A stretch of DNA of 64,000 bases, taken from positions 62,001 through 126,000 of the forward strand of contig NZ_JAAVXB010000006.1 in assembly GCF_012241385.1 (NCBI RefSeq), read 5' to 3'. The position numbers and the translations under genes were made by a program. The DNA comes from Solimonas marina. GTDB lineage: Bacteria > Pseudomonadota > Gammaproteobacteria > Nevskiales > Nevskiaceae. Positions 1 through 8,525 of this stretch are shown here, in pieces. The notes below the pieces were generated by a model. That model was not told the DNA's origin. It did not search any database and saw only the letters and a program-made list of their open reading frames with translations. Each line of letters opens with the position of its first letter. Within the stretch, counting starts at the first letter, position 1.

Positions 1-613
1 CGCCGATGGTCTGCGATGGCAAGCTGTCGCCGATCGACTGCCAGGTCTGGCCCTTGTCCGGGCTCATCCAGACGCCGCCGTTACCGACGCTGGCGAACAG
101 ACGCTTGTTGACGGCATCGTAGTCGAAGCTGTCGATACGGCCGCTGACGTTGACCAGGCCTTCGCCGTTGACGGCCGGATAACGGCTGTCATTGGAGATC
201 ACCGGGCCGCTGCCGTAGGCCGACCACTGGCCGGCGGCACCGGTCACCGCATCCTGCTTGGAGACCAGTTCGCTCTTGCGCTGCACTGCCGCCAGCATCG
301 CGCCGGGCTTGGGATCGTTGCCGAAGCGCGCCGAACGGTCGCGCTCCATGGCCATGCGCTCGTGCGGCGATTCGAAGGTGCGGCCGCGGACGCAGGCGGC
401 GGATTCCATCTCGCCGTTGGCTTCGCGTACCCCACCTTCGCGACGGTAGCCGTCCGGGCACAGACCGGTGACGGCGAAGCGCGCCAGCTGATAGGCCTGC
501 ACCGGGTTGTGCACGCCGTGGCGCGGTGCCCACCATGCTGTTGCGGCGGCGATACCGCCGATGATAACGACGGCGGTGGCCGGCAACAGCCACCTGTTTT
601 TCGTTTCAGCCAT
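1..613 (-). CDS. BNR/sialidase-fold exported protein, 3' end off the window
   Basis: This reading frame begins at an ATG at 613 and stays open to the left edge, giving 204 residues of a longer protein. An N-terminal hydrophobic segment (residues about 8-28, LLPATAVVIIGGIAAATAWW) looks like an uncleaved signal anchor. Around residues 165-195 the sequence shows a sialidase-type Asp-box pattern (VWMSPDKGQTWQSIGD), the hallmark of BNR or VPS10-like beta-propeller repeats. Such proteins are usually large, exported and propeller-shaped; the substrate cannot be told. The start lies 56 bp downstream of the TonB receptor stop on the same strand, so the two may be co-transcribed. Start and frame are well supported; the function is only a fold guess. 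Confidence 0.7.
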   Translation of the reverse strand, partial: MAETKNRWLLPATAVVIIGGIAAATAWWAPRHGVHNPVQAYQLARFAVTGLCPDGYRREGGVREANGEMESAACVRGRTFESPHERMAMERDRSARFGNDPKPGAMLAAVQRKSELVSKQDAVTGAAGQWSAYGSGPVISNDSRYPAVNGEGLVNVSGRIDSFDYDAVNKRLFASVGNGGVWMSPDKGQTWQSIGDSLPSQTIG

Positions 614-669
614 GAAAAATCCCCTGATCCCTGAAACTGTGTTGGAAAACGTATTGCGGCGATGCACGT

Positions 670-2832
670 CTAGAACGCCATCGTCAGGCCCAGCTCGACC
701 GAGCGGGCCGGCAGACGGTAATGCGCGGTGACCCCTTCCGCCGGTTGCGTCTCCGGCGCTTCGGTGGTCGTCACCTCGCTGAATTCACTTTGCGACACCA
801 GATCGCGGCGGTCGGACAGGTTGCGGCCGGTCAATGCCAGTGTCCACGCGCCGCGGCGATAGCCCAGGCGCGCATCGACGGTCTTGTAGGCGCCGGCCTT
901 GCCGCTGTTGTCCTCGTCCAACTCGCGCGCACCGACGTAATTCATCATCACGTTGCCGAACAACCCGGTGGCGCCCTCGTACATCAGGCCGGCGGACGCC
1001 AGTTGATGCGGCGACATCGGCATCTGCTTGCCGGACAGATCGTCGCCGTCCGGCGACATGCCGCGGCGAATCTGCGCATCGTGATACGAATAGCTGCCGA
1101 GCACGCGCCAGCGCTCGGTCAAATGCCAGTCGATCTCGATTTCGGCACCACGCAAACGCGTCGCGCCGAGATTGAAGGCGCCGCCGGATTCAGCCACCAG
1201 CACATTGTCGAAGTCCATCCAGAACGCCGACGTCTCGATTCCGAGACGGCCGCCGGCGAGCTGCGAATGCAGGCCGAGCTCGTAGCTGTTCGCGGTCTCC
1301 GGGCTGAGAATCTCGGCTTCCGATTCCGGCGCGAACTCGAAGGCCGCCGGCTTGAAGCTGTTGCGGTAATCGGCGAAGGCGACGAGCTGATCACGGCCGT
1401 CGTGCCAGAAGCGCCAGCTGCTGCCGAGCGTACCGGTCAGCCGAAGATTGGTGTCGTGCACCTCTTCTTCGATCTCCCCGTCCGGCTTGTCGACGACGCC
1501 GTTGCCGTCGAGTTCTTCCTCGCGCTCGCCCTTGCGCGCCTCGTACGTCAGGTTGAGGCGCAGGCCGGTGAACAGCGACAGCTCGGGCGCGATCTGCCAG
1601 TCGGACTGCGCGTACAGGCCACCGAACGCTCGGCCATCATAGGCCTCGCCGCCCTTGGTCTTGTTGCCGCTCTTGAGCGAAGGACGGTCGCCGCCGTCGA
1701 GCGACACCGTGTACTCGTACAGATCATTCTTCTGTCCGGCGTAACCGAGCAGCGCGTCGGCGCCGTAGACGAGATGTGCCTTGCGACCCCAAGGCAAGCT
1801 GGTGTGGTGATCGAGATAGACATCGACTTCGCCACGCGTCTGTTCGTAGCCGTCGGCATTCGGTGCCGGGTTCTCCGGCGATTCGAGAAAGCCGCGGATG
1901 ATGTGCGCGCCGCTCAGCGCCACCGACACCATGCTCTCGTGGCTGCGATCGCCTTCGCGGCGTGATCGTCCGAAATTGAACTGCGCCCGGGCCTCGTCAT
2001 AGACCGCATCGGATGGATTGTGGTTGGCGTCGAGCGGCGTGGCGGTCGTGGGCTTGCCGTTTTCGAAGACCACCGGACTATCCGGCTTCTGGTGCACCAG
2101 CCCCAGGTCCACGTCCATCCACTTCGAACCCTGATCGGTGTCGCGGCTCGAACGATAGTTCGTATGCGCACGCAGATAGCCGGCATCGTCGTCGGCCAGA
2201 TTGGTCTGCTCGACCGAGCCACTGATCGAGCGTCGCGTCGCCCCACGATTGCGCAAGGCGGTGGTGCCGCCGACCGAAAACGAACCGAGGTGCCCAGCCG
2301 GTCCGCCGCCGCTGATCCAGGCGCGCTGCGCCGACTCGCCGGCCGGATAATGAATGATGTGAATCACGCCAACGAACGAGGTCGCGCCGTACATGACCGG
2401 CGCGGCCCCGCGCATGATCTCGATGCGCTCGACGTTATTGAGATCGACCGTGGTCAGCGCCGGATTGAACGCCCCACCGGCCGGTACACCGTCGATCACC
2501 AACAGGAAGGCATCGACCTCCCGCAGTCCCCAGAGTGCGGGCACCGAACCGGCCGGACCACCGTCGCCGCCCGGCGAAACCTCGACGCCGGCAACGCCAG
2601 CGAGCGCTTCGCTGAGCGTCGTCGCCCCGCGCGCCCGCAGCGTATCGCCATCGACCACCGTCACCGACGCCGGCACGAAGCCGAGATCGTTCGAGACCCG
2701 GCTGGCCGTGACCACGTATTTACCCAGATCGGCGGGCTTCGACTCCGCCTCGGCCGCCAGCACTGCCCCAGGAAGCGCCGCAGACACCGCAAAACCGCCC
2801 GGCACGAGCCAGGCGCGCAAATTGATTGACAC
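670..2832 (-). CDS. TonB-dependent outer-membrane receptor (720 aa)
   Basis: Starts at a GTG (2832) and has a signal peptide ending near LPGAVLA. The plug domain follows (about residues 38-160: YVVTASRV, VDGDTLRARG, LLVIDGVPAGG, VERIEIMRGAAPVMYG). A 22-strand barrel should fill the rest, and the protein ends in a C-terminal aromatic (LGLTMAF), as outer-membrane barrels do for BAM recognition. TonB receptors import siderophores, cobalamin, heme, nickel or glycans; the ligand is not evident. The divergent neighbours (HxlR regulator, SDR) do not identify it. A Fur-like AT-rich box lies upstream, so iron control is possible. There is no STN domain, so no anti-sigma signalling is expected. Confidence 0.9.
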   Translation of the reverse strand: MSINLRAWLVPGGFAVSAALPGAVLAAEAESKPADLGKYVVTASRVSNDLGFVPASVTVVDGDTLRARGATTLSEALAGVAGVEVSPGGDGGPAGSVPALWGLREVDAFLLVIDGVPAGGAFNPALTTVDLNNVERIEIMRGAAPVMYGATSFVGVIHIIHYPAGESAQRAWISGGGPAGHLGSFSVGGTTALRNRGATRRSISGSVEQTNLADDDAGYLRAHTNYRSSRDTDQGSKWMDVDLGLVHQKPDSPVVFENGKPTTATPLDANHNPSDAVYDEARAQFNFGRSRREGDRSHESMVSVALSGAHIIRGFLESPENPAPNADGYEQTRGEVDVYLDHHTSLPWGRKAHLVYGADALLGYAGQKNDLYEYTVSLDGGDRPSLKSGNKTKGGEAYDGRAFGGLYAQSDWQIAPELSLFTGLRLNLTYEARKGEREEELDGNGVVDKPDGEIEEEVHDTNLRLTGTLGSSWRFWHDGRDQLVAFADYRNSFKPAAFEFAPESEAEILSPETANSYELGLHSQLAGGRLGIETSAFWMDFDNVLVAESGGAFNLGATRLRGAEIEIDWHLTERWRVLGSYSYHDAQIRRGMSPDGDDLSGKQMPMSPHQLASAGLMYEGATGLFGNVMMNYVGARELDEDNSGKAGAYKTVDARLGYRRGAWTLALTGRNLSDRRDLVSQSEFSEVTTTEAPETQPAEGVTAHYRLPARSVELGLTMAF

Positions 2833-2854
2833 TGAAAGTTCCCCCGAACCCAGA

Positions 2855-2871
2855 TGTCATGATAAATGACA
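2855..2871. promoter_or_regulatory. inverted repeat upstream of TonB receptor
   Basis: TGTCAT and ATGACA form a perfect 6-bp inverted repeat around the 5-nt spacer GATAA, 23 bp upstream of the receptor start. It could be a small operator or a 5' leader hairpin. No protein is known to bind it; the nearby HxlR regulator is one candidate. Confidence 0.3.
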
Positions 2872-2910
2872 AAATCCTGTCTGGATTGACGGGAAAACAC
2901 CCAAGACCCT

Positions 2911-2938
2911 CAAAAAGAAAGATTCTTATTTGAGTTTG
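2911..2938 (-). promoter_or_regulatory. AT-rich promoter / possible Fur box of TonB receptor
   Basis: An AT-rich island in an otherwise GC-rich gap. Read on the minus strand it contains AAATAAGAATCTTTC, which matches about half of the 7-1-7 Fur consensus. The position, about 80-105 bp upstream of the receptor start, suits an iron-regulated promoter, but the match is weak. Confidence 0.3.
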
Positions 2939-2990
2939 CGCAAAGGTATTACCGAGGGTCGCACGCTGCGAGTCGATCAGGAGGCGCGGC

Positions 2991-3410
2991 TCAACTGCCG
3001 TCGCGACCCGGCGCCGCCGCGACCTGATGCTCACGCGCCCATGCGAGCAGCTGGCGCAGGACCGGAATCAACGACCACGCCGCCTCGCTGAGCTGGTATT
3101 CGACGCGCAGGGGAATTTCCGCAAACGCGTTGCGCATGACCAAGCCATCGGCCGTCATCTCGCGTAGCTGGGCACTGAGCATGTGCTGGGTGATGCCGGG
3201 CAATGCGCGCCGCAATGCGCCGAAGCGCATTGCACCATCCATCAGGCAGGAGATGATCTCCATTTTCCACTTGCCGGTGATCGCCCGGGCAACGACGCGC
3301 AGGGCGCGCGTGTCAGCGCCGTTCGGTCCACAGTCGTCGCAGTTTCCGGCCGACGCCCGGATCAGGTCTGCCGTCGGCGTGCCCGCCGTCGCAATGGTCT
3401 GGTTTTCCAT
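2991..3410 (-). CDS. HxlR-family winged-helix transcriptional regulator
   Basis: 139 residues, typical HxlR length with a slightly long N-terminus. The HxlR core is clear at about residues 38-120: GKWKMEIISCLMDG, RFGALRRALPGITQHMLSAQL, LVMRNAFAEIPLRVEYQLSE. HxlR proteins are dimeric DNA binders that often control oxidoreductases and respond to aldehydes, quinones or redox state. The N-terminus carries CDDC, a CxxC pair that could be a redox switch (inference). It is divergent from the SDR gene at 3522 across a ~110-bp gap, a common regulator-target arrangement. The TonB receptor downstream on the same strand is separated by about 160 bp and probably has its own promoter. Confidence 0.9.
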   Translation of the reverse strand: MENQTIATAGTPTADLIRASAGNCDDCGPNGADTRALRVVARAITGKWKMEIISCLMDGAMRFGALRRALPGITQHMLSAQLREMTADGLVMRNAFAEIPLRVEYQLSEAAWSLIPVLRQLLAWAREHQVAAAPGRDGS

Positions 3411-3521
3411 ACCAGGTCTCTTTTTTCGTCCTACTTGAATGCCCTTCGGCTGAGCTCACACCCTACGCCCACCCGGCGCCTTGGCCAACAACGGCGGCGT
3501 CTTTGAATCATGGAGCAACGG

Positions 3522-4541
3522 ATGAGTACGGTACTGGTCACCGGCGGCAGCGGGTTCGTGGGCGCATGGTCCATCGCGGCATTGCTGCAGAACGGTCATC
3601 AAGTGCGCACGACAGTGCGCGATCCGCGCCGCGTCGACGACGTGCACGCCATGCTCGAACGCGCCGGCGTCGCTGCCGAGGGGCGCCTGTCGTTCGTGAT
3701 GGCCGATCTGACGCACGACAACGGCTGGCCGGAAGCCGTCCAGGGCTGCGACGCCGTCCTGCACGTGGCGTCGCCGTTTCCGGCCAGCGTGCCGCGCGAC
3801 GAAAACGAGCTGATCGCACCTGCACGCGACGGCGCACTACGCGTACTGCGCGCATCGCGCGATGCCGGCGTGCGGCGCGTCGTCATGACTTCGTCGTTCG
3901 CCGCCGTCGGCTACGGCCACGCGCCACGCAGCACACCGTTCGACGAAAGCAATTGGACCGATCCCACACAAGCGGACGTCCAGCCCTACATCAAGTCGAA
4001 GACGCTGGCCGAGCGCGCGGCCTGGGACTTCATCGCCCGGGAAGGTGGCGCCTTGCAACTCGCCGTCGTCAATCCGGTCGGTATTTTCGGCCCGGTACTG
4101 AGCCGCGATCATGCCACGTCGATCGGGCTCGTCGAACAGTTGCTCGACGGCCGCATGCCGGCCGTGCCGAGGATCTATTTCGGCGTCGTCGACGTGCGCG
4201 ACGTCGTCGATCTGCACCTGCGGGCGATGACCGATCCCGGCGCAGCCGGCGAACGCTTCATCGCCGTCGCCGGTCCGACGCTGTCAATGCACGACGTTGC
4301 GCGTCTGCTGCGCCGGCATTTCGGCGCGCGGGCGCGCCAGGTGCCGCGCTGGCAGATGCCGGACGGGCTCGTGCGTCTCGCCGCGCGACGGCAAGCCGCC
4401 TTGCGCGGCGTCCTGCCGCAACTCGGCATCCGCCGTGAATCGACGGCCGACAAGGCCCGGCAACGCCTCGGCTGGACACCGCGCAACAGCGAGGCCGCCT
4501 TGATCGCCACCGCCGAGAGCCTGCTCGCCGAACGCGTTTGA
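3522..4541 (+). CDS. extended SDR, NAD(P)-dependent epimerase / dihydroflavonol reductase-like
   Basis: 339 residues from the ATG at 3522, chosen because GGAG sits 6 nt upstream; an in-frame ATG at 3510 would add four residues. The Rossmann nucleotide motif TGGSGFVG is at the N-terminus, VMADLTHD is the acidic adenine-ring contact, and YIKSK supplies the catalytic Tyr and Lys of the YxxxK motif. VNPVGIFGP and the C-terminal substrate domain fit the DFR/cinnamoyl-CoA reductase-like branch of extended SDRs. The natural substrate (carbonyl or sugar nucleotide) cannot be assigned. Divergent pairing with an HxlR regulator suggests induction by a reactive carbonyl or related stress, which is inference. 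Confidence 0.88.
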   Translation: MSTVLVTGGSGFVGAWSIAALLQNGHQVRTTVRDPRRVDDVHAMLERAGVAAEGRLSFVMADLTHDNGWPEAVQGCDAVLHVASPFPASVPRDENELIAPARDGALRVLRASRDAGVRRVVMTSSFAAVGYGHAPRSTPFDESNWTDPTQADVQPYIKSKTLAERAAWDFIAREGGALQLAVVNPVGIFGPVLSRDHATSIGLVEQLLDGRMPAVPRIYFGVVDVRDVVDLHLRAMTDPGAAGERFIAVAGPTLSMHDVARLLRRHFGARARQVPRWQMPDGLVRLAARRQAALRGVLPQLGIRRESTADKARQRLGWTPRNSEAALIATAESLLAERV

Positions 4542-4591
4542 TCGGGTTTGATCGCTCTTGAAATGGGCGGAATCGTGCCCACAACTCGGCG

Positions 4592-5752
4592 ATGCGCCGA
4601 AATGCCCAGCTTGTTGCCGCCGCCCTGATCGCCCTGCTCCACCTCTATGTCGGCTGCCGGCTGCTGCCGGCGCTGGCGTGGCCCGGTTGGGCGACGACGG
4701 CCGGCGTGTTCTATCTCGTCCTGTCCGCCGCACTGATGCCGGCACCGCTGTTGGTTCGCCTCACACGTTTGTCCGAGCGCGGCGCCGATACCCTGGCGTG
4801 GATCGGCTATCTGTTCATGGGCGCGTTTTCGTCGCTGTTCGTGTTCACGCTCTTGCGCGACGTACTGATGGTCGGCTGGCTGACTGCGGAATGGTTGCGC
4901 CCCGGCACCTTCAATGTGCTGAGCCTGCGCCACGACAGTGCCGAAATCGTCGTCGCGCTGGCGGCGGCGGTCAGCCTCGTCGGCCTGTTCAATGCGCGGC
5001 GCACCGCGCGCGTGGTCGACGTTGAACTGCCCCTGGCCGGCCTGCCGGCGGCCTTGCACGGCTTCACCATCGTGCAGCTCAGCGACGTCCACGTCGGACC
5101 GACGATCAAGCGCGGCTACCTGGCCGCCATTGTCCGCCGCGTCAATGCGCTCGGTGCCGATCTGGTCGCGCTGACCGGCGACATCACCGACGCGCACGTC
5201 GACCGCATCCGCCGCCACGTTACACCGCTGGCCGAACTGCAGGCACGACACGGCGCGTACTACGTGACGGGCAACCATGAGTACTACCACGGCGACGTCG
5301 ATCACTGGCTGGATGAAGCGCGACGCCTCGGCCTGCGTGTGTTGCTCAATGAAAACGTCGTCGTCGATCACGACGGCGCGCAACTGCTGGTTGGTGGCGT
5401 CACCGACTACAACGGCCATCACTTCGGCGAGTCGCATCGCAGCGACCCGGCCGCCGCCGTGCGCAGCGAATCGGCCGCCGCCGTCAAACTACTGCTCGCA
5501 CACCAGCCCTTGTCGATGAAGGCTGCCGCCGAAGCCGGCTTCGACGTGCAACTGTCGGGCCACACGCACGGCGGCCAGATCTGGCCGTGGAACCTGTTCG
5601 TGCCGATGCAACAGCCCATCGTCGCCGGCCTGCACCGCGTCGGAAAACTGTGGGTCTACGTCAGTCGCGGCACCGGCTATTGGGGCCCGCCGCTACGCTT
5701 CGGCGCGCCATCGGAAATCACCCGGCTGAAGCTGGTGCCGGCGGCGGGCTGA
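4592..5752 (+). CDS. membrane metallophosphoesterase (YkuE/YaeI-like)
   Basis: 386 residues. The first ~145 form four predicted membrane helices (for example LVAAALIALLHLYVG and IVVALAAAVSLVGLF). The rest is a calcineurin-type phosphoesterase with the full metal-ligand set: LSDVHVGP, GDITD, GNHEYYHG, LLLAHQP and GHTHGGQIWP. The active site should lie outside the membrane or at its face. Relatives hydrolyse phosphodiesters such as UDP-diacylglucosamine or uncharacterised lipids; the substrate here is unknown. It follows the SDR by 50 bp on the same strand and may share its transcript. Confidence 0.88.
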   Translation: MRRNAQLVAAALIALLHLYVGCRLLPALAWPGWATTAGVFYLVLSAALMPAPLLVRLTRLSERGADTLAWIGYLFMGAFSSLFVFTLLRDVLMVGWLTAEWLRPGTFNVLSLRHDSAEIVVALAAAVSLVGLFNARRTARVVDVELPLAGLPAALHGFTIVQLSDVHVGPTIKRGYLAAIVRRVNALGADLVALTGDITDAHVDRIRRHVTPLAELQARHGAYYVTGNHEYYHGDVDHWLDEARRLGLRVLLNENVVVDHDGAQLLVGGVTDYNGHHFGESHRSDPAAAVRSESAAAVKLLLAHQPLSMKAAAEAGFDVQLSGHTHGGQIWPWNLFVPMQQPIVAGLHRVGKLWVYVSRGTGYWGPPLRFGAPSEITRLKLVPAAG

Positions 5753-5808
5753 TGTCGCGCGTCAGGACTGTGGCGGGTGCTTGAGGCAGTACTGATAGCC
5801 GGCGACGG

Positions 5809-6648
5809 ATGAGCGAGCCGTTCTGCCCGTCAGGATGTCCACAGCAGCAAAACTCGGCTAGCATCGCGGCCGCTATGTCCGACGACATCGTGCTCAAGAC
5901 CATCGAGGGATGGCAGTGGTTCGCTTATGTGCCGCCCGAGGCCAGGCAGTGGCTCGCCGAGCGCGCGAGCGTGCGGGAGATCGCCAAGGGCAAGATGATC
6001 TTTTCACCGGGCGACGCCGTGGAAGCCGTGTTCGGCGTGATCAGCGGCTCGTTTCGCATCTACCTCATCAATCATCGCGGTGACGAAATCACCATGGAGG
6101 AGGTCGTCGCCGGCGGCTGGTTCAGCCACTACGCGCCGCAGCCGCAGCCCCGACACCTGTTGCATTGCGTTTGTCAGCACGCCGGTCGTGTCGTGGTCGC
6201 CCCGCACCTCGTCCTCGTCGAGTTCGCCGAGCGCTGGCCGCAGTACTACAAGGGTCTGTACGACGAATTCACGGCTCGCGCGATTGCGGTCTTCGCACGC
6301 TTGGAACTGTTGAGCTTGCACAACACGAATGTGCGTTTTGCCGTTTACCTGCTGCGCATGGCGCGGGTACGAGGCCGTGCCGAGGCCGACGGTAGCGTGC
6401 GTATCGACCATGACGAAAGCCAGTCGGAGATCGGCTCGCGCATCGGCGCCACCCGCCAGCGCGTCAACGGCGTGATCGCGAGCTGGACGCGTCGCGGCAT
6501 CATCGAAGTGAGCAAGGACTGCATCTTGGTGCGCGATGTCGCCACGCTACGCAGCGAAGCCTGCAAGACCGGCTTCGATCTGGATGGCTATCTTTCGGCG
6601 TGGCACTACGGCTGGCAGGGCAACGCACTGCAGAACGTGTCGCGATAG
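5809..6648 (+). CDS. Crp/Fnr-family transcriptional regulator
   Basis: 279 residues from 5809; an in-frame ATG at 5875 would give 257 residues, closer to the usual size. Neither start has a strong ribosome-binding site. The cyclic-nucleotide-binding-like beta barrel occupies roughly residues 40-160 (ISGSFRIYLINHRGDEITM). The C-terminal winged helix follows (ESQSEIGSRIGATRQRVNGVIASWTRRG). The arginine-serine pair of the cAMP pocket is not evident and the Fnr cysteine pattern is missing, so the effector is unknown. The esterase and TonB receptor downstream on the same strand are likely targets or partners. Confidence 0.87.
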   Translation: MSEPFCPSGCPQQQNSASIAAAMSDDIVLKTIEGWQWFAYVPPEARQWLAERASVREIAKGKMIFSPGDAVEAVFGVISGSFRIYLINHRGDEITMEEVVAGGWFSHYAPQPQPRHLLHCVCQHAGRVVVAPHLVLVEFAERWPQYYKGLYDEFTARAIAVFARLELLSLHNTNVRFAVYLLRMARVRGRAEADGSVRIDHDESQSEIGSRIGATRQRVNGVIASWTRRGIIEVSKDCILVRDVATLRSEACKTGFDLDGYLSAWHYGWQGNALQNVSR

Positions 6649-6708
6649 TGACAGCGCATTGCGGGGCACAGCGCTTACCGTAGCGGTCGATACCTGCCGG
6701 GCCGCTTC

Positions 6709-8262
6709 ATGACCATCGTTCATCTGTCCTGCGGCGACGTGCGCGGCACGCTCGAGGACCAGCAGCATGTGTTCCGCGGCATCCCGTACGCACAAGCACT
6801 CTCGGGGGCCGCGCGCTGGTTGCCCCCGCAACCGCGGGCGCGCTGGAGCGGCACTTTCGACGCCCGCCACTTCGGTCCGTGCGGCATGCAGTTCCGCAAG
6901 CCGATGCCGCCCTTCCTGTCACGCGTGCATCGTGAGTTCCTGAATGCGATCGGCGAGCGGCCGACCCAGACGGAAAGCGACGACAGCCTGCTGCTGAACA
7001 TCTGGACGCCCAGCATCGACCGCAACGCACGCCTGCCGGTGATGGTCTATATCCACGGCGGCGGCTTTACGATCGGCAGCGCCAACGAGGTCTATACAGG
7101 CGAACGCTATGCTGCGAAGGGCATCGTGCTGGTGGCCATCCAGTATCGTCTGGGTCCGCCCGGCTTCCTGCACGGCAGCGGCCTGTTCGATGGCGATTTC
7201 TGTGCCGACAACCGTGCTTTCCTCGATCAGTTGCTGGCCCTGCAGTGGGTTCAGGAACATATCGAGCGCTTCGGCGGTGATCCAGGCTGCGTCACGGTCT
7301 TCGGCGAATCGGCCGGCGCCTTCAGCGTCTATCCTCTATCCGTGAGCCCGATGGCGAAGGGCCTGTTGCACCGTGCCATCGCCATGGGCGGCTCGATCAC
7401 GACCTGCGCACCGGCACAGGACTATCACGCACTGACAAGGGAATTGCTGCCCAAGGTCGGGGTTGCCGTCGGCGACCGACAGGCATTGACGGCGCTCGAA
7501 AAACCGCAACTCATGCGCCTGCAGGACCTGATCACGCGTTCGATCTACTTCAACCGCGATCCGCAACGCTACGGCGCACTAGGCCGGACCCGGGTCGGGG
7601 CCATGGGCACTGCCGTCGGCACGCCCTTCCAGCCCCGGCCGCTGCTCGATACCTATCGCGACGGAACGCCCAACGACATCGATTTGATGATCGGCACCTG
7701 CGCTGACGACGGGCAGCTGTTCTCCATGATGCTGCCCCCGTTCCGAATGCTGTCGGCACGCGTATTCATGAGCGTCCTTTCCGGGCTGTTTCCGCAACAC
7801 AAGACCGCCCCGGCACGCGCGTTCTACCGCCGACAGATGGTGGGTGCAGACCGACTGCGTCGCTACGATCAGATCAACAACGACGCGTTTTACCGAATGC
7901 CGACCATTCGCGCGGCGGAAGCGCATGCGATCGGCCATCCAGGCCGTACCTGGCTCTATGAAATCGGTCTGCAGTGCGCTATCCCCGGTTTGCGCGCCAT
8001 TCATGGCATCGATGTCGCACTGCTGTTCGGACTCGACTCACCGGCACGTCGCGCGCTCTACGACGACGAGCAGACGCGCGCCGTATCCGAGCAGATGCTC
8101 GACGCCTGGACACGTTTCGCGCGCAGCGGCTCGCCGCAAAGTCCCGACCTGCCCTGGCCCGCGTACGATGAGGTAGACCGCGCGACGATGGTGTTCGATG
8201 CCACGACCCGCGTCGAGCGCGACTGGGCGGGTCAGTTCCGCCCGTTTTGGGCAACGGCCTGA
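6709..8262 (+). CDS. type B carboxylesterase/lipase
   Basis: 517 residues, the usual size of the carboxylesterase type B family. The oxyanion-hole motif is YIHGGGFTIGS and the nucleophile elbow is GESAGAF with the catalytic Ser. SGSPQSPDLPWPAYDE near the end is typical of the family C-terminus. The catalytic His falls in the GIDVALLFG region or nearby and is less clear. No signal peptide is obvious, so it probably acts in the cytoplasm. It sits between a Crp-like regulator and a TonB receptor on one strand, suggesting uptake of a bulky ester followed by hydrolysis. That link is inference. Confidence 0.88.
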   Translation: MTIVHLSCGDVRGTLEDQQHVFRGIPYAQALSGAARWLPPQPRARWSGTFDARHFGPCGMQFRKPMPPFLSRVHREFLNAIGERPTQTESDDSLLLNIWTPSIDRNARLPVMVYIHGGGFTIGSANEVYTGERYAAKGIVLVAIQYRLGPPGFLHGSGLFDGDFCADNRAFLDQLLALQWVQEHIERFGGDPGCVTVFGESAGAFSVYPLSVSPMAKGLLHRAIAMGGSITTCAPAQDYHALTRELLPKVGVAVGDRQALTALEKPQLMRLQDLITRSIYFNRDPQRYGALGRTRVGAMGTAVGTPFQPRPLLDTYRDGTPNDIDLMIGTCADDGQLFSMMLPPFRMLSARVFMSVLSGLFPQHKTAPARAFYRRQMVGADRLRRYDQINNDAFYRMPTIRAAEAHAIGHPGRTWLYEIGLQCAIPGLRAIHGIDVALLFGLDSPARRALYDDEQTRAVSEQMLDAWTRFARSGSPQSPDLPWPAYDEVDRATMVFDATTRVERDWAGQFRPFWATA

Positions 8263-8525
8263 ACGGCTCGGCACACTCGGCGTTGTGCGTATGCCGCTAT
8301 TTCCAGGGCGTCGGGCGTCAGGCCGGCATCAGCGAACGACTGCACGCCCGCGCCGCAACACCCCAGCTCCGTCTTGCCGCGAGCCTGCCGTTTCAGCCTG
8401 CGCTGCCTGCGCTTCCGCCGGCGCACCGAATGTGCCGATGATGAATCCACTCTGCCTGTCACAAGTGAGACAGCGCTAGCCATCGCGACGGCACAGACTC
8501 CGCCCCATATCGGGAGGAGACCCAC

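Noticed and set aside
721-1965. 414-codon plus-strand frame opposite the TonB receptor
   Set aside because: No recognisable domains; the minus-strand receptor has signal peptide, plug and terminal aromatic.
2833-2990. Cobalamin riboswitch before the TonB receptor
   Set aside because: The gap is only ~158 bp and I see no B12-box-like sequence.
8263-8525. Small gene between esterase and TonB receptor
   Set aside because: Short frames there lack ribosome-binding sites and family features; more likely promoter and leader of the receptor gene.
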